From IMG/VR virus record IMGVR_UViG_3300032516_000043, positions 1 through 49,249 of that record: 49,249 bases of DNA, one strand, 5' to 3'. The first letter of the stretch is position 1; each line of letters begins with the position of its first letter. The stretch comes from a virus. Below are positions 33,145-41,255 of this stretch, piece after piece. The notes below the pieces were generated by a model that was not told where the DNA came from, searched no databases, and worked only from the letters and a program-made list of their open reading frames with translations. A program made the position numbers and the translations under genes.

Positions 33145-33312
33145 GTGAAAAAATTAGTTTGCACGATCTGTAAAAAGAAGGTCAAGGAGTTGTTTGGAAT
33201 TTTTCAACCGTACGCTTGCAAAACTTGCATTGCAAAACTTCGGGTGGATGCGGACAGGCGGGGGGATCGATGTGGTATTTGTGGAGCACTAAGGATGGAC
33301 TGCTGTTGTTAA
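33145..33312 (+). CDS. 55-residue Cys-rich peptide next to the radical SAM gene
   Basis: Start at GTG 33145 with AAAGGAG at 33133-33139. Nine cysteines in 55 residues: CTIC (6-9), CKTC (25-28), CGIC (43-46) and the C-terminal triplet CCC (53-55). The CxxC spacing suggests a zinc ribbon, but small size, Cys-rich C-terminus and the place directly after a SPASM radical SAM gene also fit a RiPP precursor. No leader peptide motif is recognised. The sequence alone does not decide. Confidence 0.6.
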   Translation: MKKLVCTICKKKVKELFGIFQPYACKTCIAKLRVDADRRGDRCGICGALRMDCCC

Positions 33313-33324
33313 AGGAGAAACCAA

Positions 33325-34236
33325 ATGAATCTACCAAAAGTAACATTATTGTCGTGGACAATCAACCCGATCGAGACGATTTACGAGATCTGGGAGGCAA
33401 GCAAAACGAACCGTCCGTTCAAAGAAATTCAACACGAGGCGGTCTCGAACAGCTACATCGAGAAGAAAATGGAGGTGTTCAGGAAGGTGATCGACTCGAA
33501 AATCCCAGTTGCTGAAAACCTCGACTTCGTTTTCCTCCTGGAGAACGTGTCGATCAGTTTCAGAGAACAGATGGTACGCCACCGCATCGGGGTTAAGGTC
33601 GGGCCGCGCCTGGGTTGCGATATCGTTCCCGACATTCCCGACTCAACGTGGTGGAGCCAGAGCATGCGGATCCTGGATATGGGGAAGTTCGCAGACGAGG
33701 GGAAATATCGAACACCAGAAGGATTGACCGTCGATCAAAAGGAGAAATTCCATGTTTCAATGCGCATTGCTCAAGACGCCTACAATAGACTCGTCGACGC
33801 TGGGGTACCTATGGAAGAAGCCCGTGAGATCATCCCGCTCGGCGCGACGCACCGGATCACTTGGAAGCTCAACCTGGCCTCTCTTCAACACATCATCGGC
33901 AAGCGCGGATGCCAGATCCTCCAGCTCGGGCTGTGGGAGCCTATCATACGAGGCATGGTTGACGAACTTGCGGAGAAAGTCCATCCGTACTTTCGTGCAT
34001 TGATCTGTCCCCCCTGCATGAAGGGAGAAAAATTCACCGGCTGTCTTTTCAAACTGGACAATGAACGACGGGTCAGCGGGGAGGACAAACTGCCTCCTTG
34101 TACTCTCTACATGCAGAAAGAACATAGCGCTTGGGAGATTGGTAGATGCGAGCACGAATGGCCTGCGATCGAAGGAATTGCCAAGCGATACAAGGCTCTC
34201 TGGGGCCGAAACCCGTGGAGCGGACAATGCCTCTAG
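33325..34236 (+). CDS. ThyX-like flavin-dependent thymidylate synthase, variant
   Basis: 303 residues, with AAAGGAG upstream. FREQMVRHRIG (RHR 85-87) is the ThyX motif start, and later EEAREIIPLGATHRITWKLN then HIIGKRGCQILQ gives the second substrate-site part. The usual S-x-N-x-x-S-x-RY that follows RHR is replaced by a longer segment containing DSTWWSQSMRI. The last 80 residues are Cys-rich (CPPC, CL, C, C, C). It may methylate dUMP or act on another pyrimidine nucleotide. Overlaps the DNA polymerase gene by 10 bp. Confidence 0.78.
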   Translation: MNLPKVTLLSWTINPIETIYEIWEASKTNRPFKEIQHEAVSNSYIEKKMEVFRKVIDSKIPVAENLDFVFLLENVSISFREQMVRHRIGVKVGPRLGCDIVPDIPDSTWWSQSMRILDMGKFADEGKYRTPEGLTVDQKEKFHVSMRIAQDAYNRLVDAGVPMEEAREIIPLGATHRITWKLNLASLQHIIGKRGCQILQLGLWEPIIRGMVDELAEKVHPYFRALICPPCMKGEKFTGCLFKLDNERRVSGEDKLPPCTLYMQKEHSAWEIGRCEHEWPAIEGIAKRYKALWGRNPWSGQCL

Positions 34237-36098
34237 ATCGTATCCCAAAGGGCAAGGTTATCGCCTGTGACACTGAAACGACTGGGGTTTACCCTTGGAC
34301 CGGTGCCCGTCCGTTTTACTTTTCCTTCTGCAATCCAGAAGGGGAGACGGGCCGATTCAGGTGGAAGGTTGACCCTTTTACCCGAAAGCCAATCCCGATC
34401 GAAGCCGACATTCGCCAGATGAAAGACTTTTTCGAAGACGAAAGGATCACAAAAGTCTTTCACGTTTCAAAGTTTGATATTCGAATGTTGCAGTTCACAG
34501 GGATCGAGGTTCGTGGGCGCGTGGAGGATACGTACTTCGCGGCACATACTCTCCGAACAAACGAGATGACCCACGCACTCAAACCTTTGGCGAAAAAGTA
34601 TGTAGGGTTTTCCGACGCCGATGAAAAAACACTTGACAAAGAAGTCAGCAGGTTGAGAAGGAAGGCAAAAGCGAAAGGATGGAATATCGGCCAGAAAGGA
34701 CGAGACGGGAAAAACCCGATCAAGACGGATATGTGGCTGGCTTCCGATGAATTCCTAGATCCTTACGGCTGTGGGGATGTTGAACGAACAATTCTCCTGT
34801 GGAAAGTTTTTGAGGACGCGCTCAACAACGATCCCGCTTGCCGAAAGTTTTATGAACGGGAATTGCGACTTCAAAAAGTAACGATGGAGATGGAGGCGCG
34901 GGGAGTTCGCGTAAAACACGAAATAATTGTTAAGGAGATAAAAAATCAAAATGCCGAAATTGAAAGGTGCAAAAAGATACTCCAAAAAGAAATCGGACAA
35001 GATTTCAATTCGAACAGTCCGCTCCAAGTCTCAGCGTACATTTACAAAACCCTTGGGATGCCCGTCCGACACTGGACAGATTCAGGACAACCGTCCGTCG
35101 ATGCGAAAGCTCTCCAGGAAATCGACCACCCAACCGTCAAGGTCCTCAGGCAACACAACTCAGCTGAGAAAGCGATCAGTAATTTCTTCCAGAAGTACTT
35201 GGACACCGCAGTGCTCGACGAAGAAGGGTGCTGGATACTTCATCCAGACTTCAACCAAGTCGGACCGGCAACGGGACGATATTCTTGTCGAAACCCTAAC
35301 CTACAGAACGCGGCCAACGCGCTCTCAACCCGATCGGACATTCCTATACAAGCAAGGACGCCCTTTTGTCCTCGACCTGGATACGTGTGGTTGAGTGCCG
35401 ATTATTCTGGGGAAGAAATCTGGATTTTTGCAGACGGGTCGAACGGCGACGCCATGCTTCGTGCCCTCTACGATGGGCGCGATTTGCATAGCGATGCGGC
35501 GCGGTTCATCTGGGGGGATGAACAGGTCGATCGGGAAAAACGAGAGGGGAGAAAGACGAGTAGAGCGAAAGCCAAGATGTTCTTTTTCGGGATCCTTTAT
35601 GGTATGCAAGAAAAGTCCATGGCCGCTTTCCTCGACTGCCCCCGGAGTGAAGCCCGCGCAACCCTCCGCAGGTATTACACCCTTTATCCGAACGTGGAAA
35701 CGTTCATGGATTTCATCCAGGAAACCGTCCGTCGGCAAGGTTTCATCCAGACTGCCTGGGGCCGAAAGATATTTGTTGACCCAGACTTCGCGTACAAAGC
35801 GACGAATTATTACGTCCAGGGAACAGGCGCGGATGTAATAAAAGATGCGATGATTCGGGTCAATGCATGGTTCAAAAAAGAAAAGCTGGATGCGCACATC
35901 GTGATGACGATTCACGACGAGCTCGTTGTTGAGATTCGAAAGGATTTATTGACACGAGCGGTTGCGGAAAAAATCCGCGCTTTGATGGAGGATCACGGGG
36001 GAAACTTGAAAATCAAAAAGCTTCCGGTAGAGCTGGCGTTGGTGACGAAACGGTGGGATCAAAAGGAGGAACATCTGGACACATCAAAACTCGGTTAA
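34227..36098 (+). CDS. Family A DNA polymerase with 3'-5' exonuclease
   Basis: 623 residues from ATG 34227 (GGAG 6 bp upstream). Exonuclease motifs: IACDTETTG (DxE, residues 14-18), HVSKFDIRML and the YGCGDVERT region. Polymerase motifs: RYSCRNPNLQN (motif 2), SADYSGEEIWIFA (motif A), RAKAKMFFFGILYG (O-helix, R754-K758-F762-Y766 equivalents) and MTIHDELVVEI (motif C). It replicates the phage genome. Phe at the 762 position is the wild-type state associated with virulent phages. No 5'-3' exonuclease domain is present. Confidence 0.93.
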   Translation: MPLDRIPKGKVIACDTETTGVYPWTGARPFYFSFCNPEGETGRFRWKVDPFTRKPIPIEADIRQMKDFFEDERITKVFHVSKFDIRMLQFTGIEVRGRVEDTYFAAHTLRTNEMTHALKPLAKKYVGFSDADEKTLDKEVSRLRRKAKAKGWNIGQKGRDGKNPIKTDMWLASDEFLDPYGCGDVERTILLWKVFEDALNNDPACRKFYERELRLQKVTMEMEARGVRVKHEIIVKEIKNQNAEIERCKKILQKEIGQDFNSNSPLQVSAYIYKTLGMPVRHWTDSGQPSVDAKALQEIDHPTVKVLRQHNSAEKAISNFFQKYLDTAVLDEEGCWILHPDFNQVGPATGRYSCRNPNLQNAANALSTRSDIPIQARTPFCPRPGYVWLSADYSGEEIWIFADGSNGDAMLRALYDGRDLHSDAARFIWGDEQVDREKREGRKTSRAKAKMFFFGILYGMQEKSMAAFLDCPRSEARATLRRYYTLYPNVETFMDFIQETVRRQGFIQTAWGRKIFVDPDFAYKATNYYVQGTGADVIKDAMIRVNAWFKKEKLDAHIVMTIHDELVVEIRKDLLTRAVAEKIRALMEDHGGNLKIKKLPVELALVTKRWDQKEEHLDTSKLG

Positions 36099-36110
36099 CG
36101 GGAGGACGGG

Positions 36111-36320
36111 ATGAAGAAGGTGGAGCTGGCGAAGAGAATCTGTTCAATGGTTCGGGTAGATAGGAAAAATTCTGAACACCCTGACCTTTCATTCGAAGAG
36201 ATGGTTTTCATATTGAGCTGGCTGCTTTTGCTGTCGGATTTGTCTGAGTGCGTTGCTAAAAAAATTCCAAAGGAGAAAATTCAAAATGCGCTTGACGTCA
36301 TCGAAAACGCCTCCCGATAA
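36111..36320 (+). CDS. Small hypothetical protein
   Basis: 69 residues, with GGAGG upstream. All helical, with a hydrophobic helix at about residues 31-44 (MVFILSWLLLLSDL) that may be a membrane or packing helix, then a basic/acidic helix. It overlaps the primase-helicase gene by 35 bp. Unknown function. Confidence 0.55.
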   Translation: MKKVELAKRICSMVRVDRKNSEHPDLSFEEMVFILSWLLLLSDLSECVAKKIPKEKIQNALDVIENASR

Positions 36321-38379
36321 TCTCAACGGGTTTAGGCAACATGGTATTGAATTTTCTCGTGAGTCTTCCGGTAATGCTGTAGGAGATTGCCCATTCTGCG
36401 ACAAGGACGGTCATTTTTATGCCAACAAGGAAACCAAGCTGTGGGATTGCAAACGCTGTGGGGAGCACGGTAATTTCGAAGATCTTCTCGGAGCATTCGC
36501 AGGGAATTACGAAGAATCGATTTCTGAAGAACGTCTTCGCCAATTGGCCGACGATCGTGGATTGCCTGTCGAAGCGTTTAGAAATCTCGGGATCGGATGG
36601 TCAGGAAATCGGTATTCGATTCCTGTTCAGAATGCAAAAGGAAGAATACTCGACATACGAATGTATCGTCCTGGAGGAAAGCTCCTGTCCACGCCAACAT
36701 CGAATACAGGATTATTTAACCTCAGGGATCTGGTTTCTGAGGAGGGTCGGGCCAAGCGAGTCTATATTTGCGAAGGCGAGTGGGACGCTATTGCATGGCG
36801 TTGGTTGCTGCGCCATGTTGGTGAGTCGGGGGTTGTCGTTGGTGTGCCTGGTGCCAACACATTCAAAGGCTTTTGGGTTCCCTTCTTTGAAGGAAGGGAT
36901 GTGGTTGTCCTCTATGACAATGATGGAGCTGGGCGGGCCGGTGAACTTATCGTTCGAAGCAAGCTCTCCGGGACAGCCAAAACCCTCCGATATTTGCATT
37001 GGCCCGGAGGACTGGAAAACGGGTGGGACATCCGAGACCATATCAAAAAGAACGCACTGCTCAACAATCATCCAAGGGAAGCGTTTGACTATGTTGTCAA
37101 AAACCTCAAAACCGCCCCACGCGAGGACCAGGAAGCGGTTAAAAGAAATGGCAAAACGGATACGGCAGGAGGTGGCCTGGGAGAAGAGGAAGAAGTATTT
37201 CAACCGATTACGACGAAAGCATTGATCGAAGACTACAAGAAATGGCTCCACATGAAGAACGACGACGCGCTCAAGGTCATGTACGGCGCGATCCTGGCGA
37301 ACAAAATGGGCGGGGATCCGCTCTGGCTTTTCTTGGTTGCCCCGCCAGGGGGAATGAAGAGCGAGCTACTGATGTCGTTGTCAAAAGGGGAAGGCGTCCA
37401 CGCGCTGTCTTCCTTGACTCCGCACACCTTGATCTCGGGGGCAACTTGGAAAGAGGGTCAGGACCCTTCGCTTCTTCCAAAGCTGAACCAGAAAATGCTT
37501 ATCATCAAGGACTTCACAACACTGTTGACACTGCACTATTCCGTTCGCGACGAAATTTTCGGAACCCTTCGTGATGTCTACGACGGAAATACTGAAAAAG
37601 TTTTCGGTAATGGAATTCGCAGAAAGTACGAGAGCCGGTTCGGAATCTTGGCCGGTGTGACTCCCGCAATCGAGGCCTTCAATACAATCCACGCCGGTTT
37701 GGGCGAACGCTTCTTAAAGTTTCGCCTGTGTGGGAATTGGGATCAAGACTCTGAAGAAGCTAAGATCATGAGGGCCCTCAACAACATCGGCCACGAGGAT
37801 CAGATGCGAAATGAGCTCACCAAGATCGGATCGCGCTGGCTGGCGAATCTCAAAGTTCCAGCCGTTAACCCTGAACTGTCCTCAGCGATGAAGCTCCGGA
37901 TCGTCCACCTGGCCAAGTGGAGCGCCAGATTGCGAGGCGTAGTCGAAAGGGACCGGTTCTCAGGGACAGTCATGTACAAGCCGTCCAGTGAGGTTGGGAC
38001 GCGCTTAGCGAAGCAACTGGCAAAGCTCGGCCAGGGAATAGCCATGTTTCTGGGGAAGAACATCGTGGACGACGAGGTTTACAAGCTTGTTTTGAGGGTG
38101 GCCTTGGACACCGTCCCAGACCGTGTCGAGGACATAATCCGGGCGTTGTGGGATTTGACTGATGGTCGGGCGGGCGCCACTTGCCAAACTGTGGATATCA
38201 TGATCAAAACTCGTCTCCCCCAGAGTACGGTGTTTCGGTGTCTGCAAGACATGAACCTCCTCAAGCTCGTGGAAAACTGCGCGGCGCGGGGTAGTGCGGC
38301 ATGGACTCTTTCGGATAAGGTTCGGGAACACATCAACATCGGGAAGATTTACAAACAAAAAGAGAGGGGAGAAAAATGA
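36286..38379 (+). CDS. Primase-helicase with zinc finger and TOPRIM domain
   Basis: 697 residues, start set by AAAGGAG. Zinc finger CPFC/CKRC (C35, C38, C55, C58), TOPRIM domain with VYICEGEWDAIAW (E163) and VVLYDNDGAGRAG (D211, D213), then an ATPase domain with Walker A APPGGMKSE (351-359) and Walker B LIIKDF. The C-terminus (residues about 600-690) looks like a winged helix. It would synthesise primers and unwind DNA at the fork. The Walker A is APPGGMKS rather than GxxxxGK, so helicase activity is less certain. Confidence 0.85.
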   Translation: MRLTSSKTPPDNLNGFRQHGIEFSRESSGNAVGDCPFCDKDGHFYANKETKLWDCKRCGEHGNFEDLLGAFAGNYEESISEERLRQLADDRGLPVEAFRNLGIGWSGNRYSIPVQNAKGRILDIRMYRPGGKLLSTPTSNTGLFNLRDLVSEEGRAKRVYICEGEWDAIAWRWLLRHVGESGVVVGVPGANTFKGFWVPFFEGRDVVVLYDNDGAGRAGELIVRSKLSGTAKTLRYLHWPGGLENGWDIRDHIKKNALLNNHPREAFDYVVKNLKTAPREDQEAVKRNGKTDTAGGGLGEEEEVFQPITTKALIEDYKKWLHMKNDDALKVMYGAILANKMGGDPLWLFLVAPPGGMKSELLMSLSKGEGVHALSSLTPHTLISGATWKEGQDPSLLPKLNQKMLIIKDFTTLLTLHYSVRDEIFGTLRDVYDGNTEKVFGNGIRRKYESRFGILAGVTPAIEAFNTIHAGLGERFLKFRLCGNWDQDSEEAKIMRALNNIGHEDQMRNELTKIGSRWLANLKVPAVNPELSSAMKLRIVHLAKWSARLRGVVERDRFSGTVMYKPSSEVGTRLAKQLAKLGQGIAMFLGKNIVDDEVYKLVLRVALDTVPDRVEDIIRALWDLTDGRAGATCQTVDIMIKTRLPQSTVFRCLQDMNLLKLVENCAARGSAAWTLSDKVREHINIGKIYKQKERGEK

Positions 38380-39080
38380 CTGACAAAACGACTGAAATTC
38401 TTGAAGCGCGAGGGAAACGATATGGAGATTTTGCGGGCCACGCCCAGATCACCCAGGATTTAAAGGAACTGATGAAGGGAGTCATTGGTTGGACAAAGCT
38501 AAACAACGCTATGCGTGAGTCTTTGGAAATGATCGCACACAAGATCGGCCGAATACTCAATGGCGATCCGTTTTACGACGACAGCTGGGCGGATATTGCG
38601 GGGTACGCTGAGCTCGTTACCAATCAACTGCATACCCCCATTGCTCCGAAACAAATACCTGTCACAACAACGGTAGCTACCGACGAGGTTGAAGATCCCC
38701 GCGCTGTGGGTAAGCGCAAGGTTCTCCGGTTGACCTGGGAGGACGTCTTTGGGCGGATTGGGCGAATTCCGATGCCGATGGTCTCGGGCCGGAAAACAAT
38801 GATCCATGGTATTCCCAGAGGAGGAGCGATTGTCGCTGGACTCTTGGTAGCTAAGTTTGGAGATTGCCAGATCGTCGAATCTGCCGGAATTGCGGACGTG
38901 ATCGTAGACGACATTCGTGACTCAGGGAAAACCCTGGAGCAGTTCAAACTTGACGACAAGAGAACGTTCGTCCTCGTGGACAAGGCGAAGGAAAATATTC
39001 CTGACGAGGTGTGGGTCAAGTTTCCCTGGGAAGCTGAAACAGAGCTCCCTGAGGAGTTGCGCGATGCGCCTCAAAATTAA
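38376..39080 (+). CDS. MazG-like/DUF6378 fused to a phosphoribosyltransferase domain
   Basis: 234 residues. Residues 1-85 match the small RYGDF...H...D...M.H.IgRi.ngdp..DdsWaDiaGYa family (as at 31779). Residues 115-234 look like a type I phosphoribosyltransferase: GIPRGGAIVAGLL (145-157) and the PRPP loop VIVDDIRDSGKT (176-187). A two-domain enzyme joining NTP-cleanup and base salvage would control nucleotide supply. It overlaps the primase gene (ATGA) and the next gene. Confidence 0.75.
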   Translation: MTDKTTEILEARGKRYGDFAGHAQITQDLKELMKGVIGWTKLNNAMRESLEMIAHKIGRILNGDPFYDDSWADIAGYAELVTNQLHTPIAPKQIPVTTTVATDEVEDPRAVGKRKVLRLTWEDVFGRIGRIPMPMVSGRKTMIHGIPRGGAIVAGLLVAKFGDCQIVESAGIADVIVDDIRDSGKTLEQFKLDDKRTFVLVDKAKENIPDEVWVKFPWEAETELPEELRDAPQN

Positions 39081-39294
39081 ACGAGCGGGAGATCCCAAGG
39101 TTTTGCACGTTGTGGAGATGGTTCACGACATGGCACGGGGTTCGCGCCTGGGGATCATTCGGCCGGAGGATGAGCCGACGTTCATCGACTGGTTCAAGGT
39201 CCCAGAAGGATCGCGGGCTTTGAAGCTGGAAATCAAAGGGATGCAAATGCGGTTTACGTTCTACAAAAAAGGAGAAAACAAATGCGAACAATAA
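39064..39294 (+). CDS. Small hypothetical protein
   Basis: 76 residues. It starts inside the end of the fusion gene and overlaps the lipoprotein that follows by 13 bp. Compact alpha/beta look with a basic start (RLKIKRAGDPK) and FTFYKKGENK. No family recognised. Confidence 0.5.
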   Translation: MRLKIKRAGDPKVLHVVEMVHDMARGSRLGIIRPEDEPTFIDWFKVPEGSRALKLEIKGMQMRFTFYKKGENKCEQ

Positions 39295-39692
39295 TCATGG
39301 TGGCTTGTGGACTGATGATGCTTGGGTTGATCTTTGTACTGACCGGCTGTGGGCGATATGGTGACAAGTTATTAAATCGCGAACCCGAAAAGCAGGTACA
39401 GTATTCTCCTGACCCTGCGCCAGTGTTGCAAGTTGTGGATATTCCTGCATCGGAGATTGCGGACGTCAACCGACGGATCATGTTGAATCGGGCATTCCTG
39501 ACGGCACGGGACGTTGCTATCATGGTGTTTGTTGAAGGGCAATCAGAGCCGGTGGAGCTGCCATATATAAACCGCCAGAGCTGGGTAGTCTCGAATTACG
39601 TTGTGGATCGGTCGATGGTTTCTGTCTTCAACGTCAAGACTGCAATCCCTGGGGCGGAGAAGATTCGCATTCAGTATCTTCCCTTGCCATGA
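39282..39692 (+). CDS. Putative lipoprotein
   Basis: 136 residues. Signal MRTIIMVACGLMMLGLIFVL and lipobox LTGC (about residues 20-23), so it would be lipid-anchored in the host envelope; the mature part is a beta-rich domain of about 110 residues. Early phage lipoproteins often block superinfection, but this is inference. Ribosome binding site AAAGGAG is at 39267-39273. Confidence 0.65.
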   Translation: MRTIIMVACGLMMLGLIFVLTGCGRYGDKLLNREPEKQVQYSPDPAPVLQVVDIPASEIADVNRRIMLNRAFLTARDVAIMVFVEGQSEPVELPYINRQSWVVSNYVVDRSMVSVFNVKTAIPGAEKIRIQYLPLP

Positions 39693-39898
39693 ACTGCCTG
39701 GGCTGGATTCACTTCGGGCGGCGGTTGGTTCACAGCGGGCGCATTGAGTGGACGGACAAACCCAACAGCGCGTGCGGGACGGGAATGCTTTTGACGCACT
39801 CGTGGGAAGCAGAAGTTTATTCTTGTTTGTGCGGAGAGAGCTTGCTGGTTAGAGGTTTAAGGAACCACACAACGGAACGAAAGGAGCCCGTCCGATGA
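39689..39898 (+). CDS. Small hypothetical protein
   Basis: 69 residues with four Cys (NCLG, ACGTG, SCLCG), overlapping both neighbours by ATGA, so co-translated. Nothing recognised; a metal-binding fold is possible. Confidence 0.45.
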   Translation: MNCLGWIHFGRRLVHSGRIEWTDKPNSACGTGMLLTHSWEAEVYSCLCGESLLVRGLRNHTTERKEPVR

Positions 39899-40182
39899 GC
39901 GATACGTCCGACGACATGGAAGCAGGCGCGGCGTTGTACGAACGTTCGTGGCTATCGTCGGGACGGAGGGTTAAGATCTTCACAGCACGAGCGCACAGTC
40001 CTGAAGCTGTTGAAGCCATTGAGGATTGGTGCAAGGTTCACCTTGGTCAGAAACTTGAAGTCACGGCAATGAAGGATTGTCAGATGGTCGAATTGTGGGA
40101 TGATCGAGTGATTCAGGTTGAACGAAACACAGGGAGGCAGTTGATCCCTGCAATTGAAACAAAGCTAAAAAGGAGGATGTAA
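39895..40182 (+). CDS. HAD-like phosphatase fragment/small protein
   Basis: 95 residues. RRVKIFTARAHSPEAVEAIE (about residues 24-43), then VTAMKDCQMVELWDDRVIQV (about 56-75) match the C-terminal half of small phage HAD-like proteins, in which IFTAR and K...ELyDDRa.qv are motifs II-IV. The catalytic DxD motif I of a full HAD is missing, so it may be a reduced or inactive version. Coupled to the preceding gene. Confidence 0.6.
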   Translation: MSDTSDDMEAGAALYERSWLSSGRRVKIFTARAHSPEAVEAIEDWCKVHLGQKLEVTAMKDCQMVELWDDRVIQVERNTGRQLIPAIETKLKRRM

Positions 40183-40401
40183 ATGGTGATCAAAACGTCG
40201 TCGAAAAAGGTGTCAAAACCGGAGTGTCTGGTTGTCAAAGGCAAGGTCAAGAAAATCATCAGAGAGGCGGGGTTTCGATCGGGCGGGGATTTTTTGCGAG
40301 CTCTCTCCGATAAGATTCAAAACATTGTGGATGGGGCTATTCAACAAACCAAAGAAGACGGCAAGAAGTTGACTTTGGGCGCGGAAGATGTGCCGGTGTA
40401 A
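40183..40401 (+). CDS. Histone-fold-like small basic protein
   Basis: 72 residues, with AAAGGAGG upstream. Basic N-terminus, then VVKGKVKKIIREAGFRSGGD, a long helix FLRALSDKIQNIVDGAIQQT and a C-terminal KEDGKKLTLGAEDV. That is the pattern of a single histone fold (helix, long helix, then K-T-L-x-x-x-D) as in DUF1931-type bacterial and archaeal histones. It may compact or organise phage DNA or bind the host chromosome. Fold assignment is by pattern only. Confidence 0.6.
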   Translation: MVIKTSSKKVSKPECLVVKGKVKKIIREAGFRSGGDFLRALSDKIQNIVDGAIQQTKEDGKKLTLGAEDVPV

Positions 40402-40499
40402 ATGCTTCAGAATACAGCTACTGTGCAATTTTCCCTGCCAGAATATCGGTGGGGAAGTTGCATGGTAGCCTTTAAATATTAATTGGTAAGGAGCTAAAG

Positions 40500-40670
40500 A
40501 TGCGTAAAATAGTGGCAACTTTGGAGAGGATTTCGGGCGAATTGAAGCAGATAAATAAGGAGCTGGAGCGCCATGGAGTGGGGGTTGGCGGGGTTAAGAA
40601 CAACTTGTTGGCGGCCAAAAATCTGTTAGAACTTGCGGTTCGGGAGTTGGGTAAAAATAGCGGAAAGTGA
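40500..40670 (+). CDS. Small helical protein
   Basis: 56 residues, with AAGGAG 7 bp upstream. Two amphipathic helices (MRKIVATLERISGELKQINK and LLAAKNLLELAVRELG) joined by a Gly-rich turn HGVGVGGV. Unknown; it could be a DNA-binding or coiled-coil partner. It is the last gene of the early module. Confidence 0.55.
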   Translation: MRKIVATLERISGELKQINKELERHGVGVGGVKNNLLAAKNLLELAVRELGKNSGK

Positions 40671-40749
40671 TTCTAGGTGAGTTAAATGGGCGGAATTTGA
40701 TCTCTAGAATTAGGGTTATTTATTATTTTTGAGACGGAGGTCGACTGAC

Positions 40750-40858
40750 AAACTTGGTTGACGTGGGGGACCCAGGGTAGGGTGTCTTCGCCCAATCCAA
40801 ATTTTTTTTTTTAATTAAAGACAAAAGGCACCTGGGGTCCCCCACGTACACCAAGTTT
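40750..40858. repeat. Near-palindrome with 25-bp arms in the early/late boundary
   Basis: 40750-40776 pairs with 40831-40858: 9 bp, two mismatches (40759-40760 with 40848-40849), 13 bp (40761-40773 with 40835-40847), a one-base bulge at 40834, then 3 bp. The 54-base loop holds an 11-T run (40802-40812), TTAATTAA (40811-40818) and the long-range repeat arm. It lies between the last early gene and the gene at 40923. It could be an origin, packaging or terminator element. Confidence 0.8.
40779..40822 (-). repeat. Right arm of the long-range inverted repeat bracketing the early module
   Basis: Reverse complement matches 23688-23730: the 13-bp core (40785-40797) is identical and the A/T run and CTTTAAT flank are alike. 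It sits in the loop of the near-palindrome. Confidence 0.75.
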
Positions 40859-40922
40859 TCATAGGTGGCTGAGAAGGAAAAGTTGTCAATAAACCAAGTT
40901 ATAGAATACAAAAGGAGGTTTT

Positions 40923-41255
40923 ATGGAGAATGAAGTGGATCATTGGGGAGTTCTGTTGCCAAATAAAAAATTGGTGGCGAATGAATACAGAGATGTTCTT
41001 AAAGACTGGCGAAAAAACAAGAGATCTGGAATTAAGGCAGAGAGAATAAGGAAAGCTCGGATTGCACGTAAAGTTCTGCGAGGAATACGGGATGGTGAGA
41101 ATTGGGTAGTTGAATGGATGAAAGCGCGTAGGACAAAAAAGGAACGGTTAGAACTTTGGGCGAAAGGAGAATATCACACTGGCAAGAATCGGTGGGCCAA
41201 GAAAAGTTTTGAAGAGACAGGCATGGGGATCTGGAAGCGGAGGGGACTGCTGTGA
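40923..41255 (+). CDS. Small basic protein, unknown function
   Basis: 110 residues, with AAAGGAGG upstream. Very Lys/Arg-rich and helical (DVLKDWRKNKRS, ERIRKARIARKVLRGIR, KARRTKKERLELWAKG). It may bind nucleic acid. It is the first gene after the boundary element, so it is probably the first gene of the late/packaging operon, and it overlaps the next gene by GTGA. Confidence 0.55.
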   Translation: MENEVDHWGVLLPNKKLVANEYRDVLKDWRKNKRSGIKAERIRKARIARKVLRGIRDGENWVVEWMKARRTKKERLELWAKGEYHTGKNRWAKKSFEETGMGIWKRRGLL

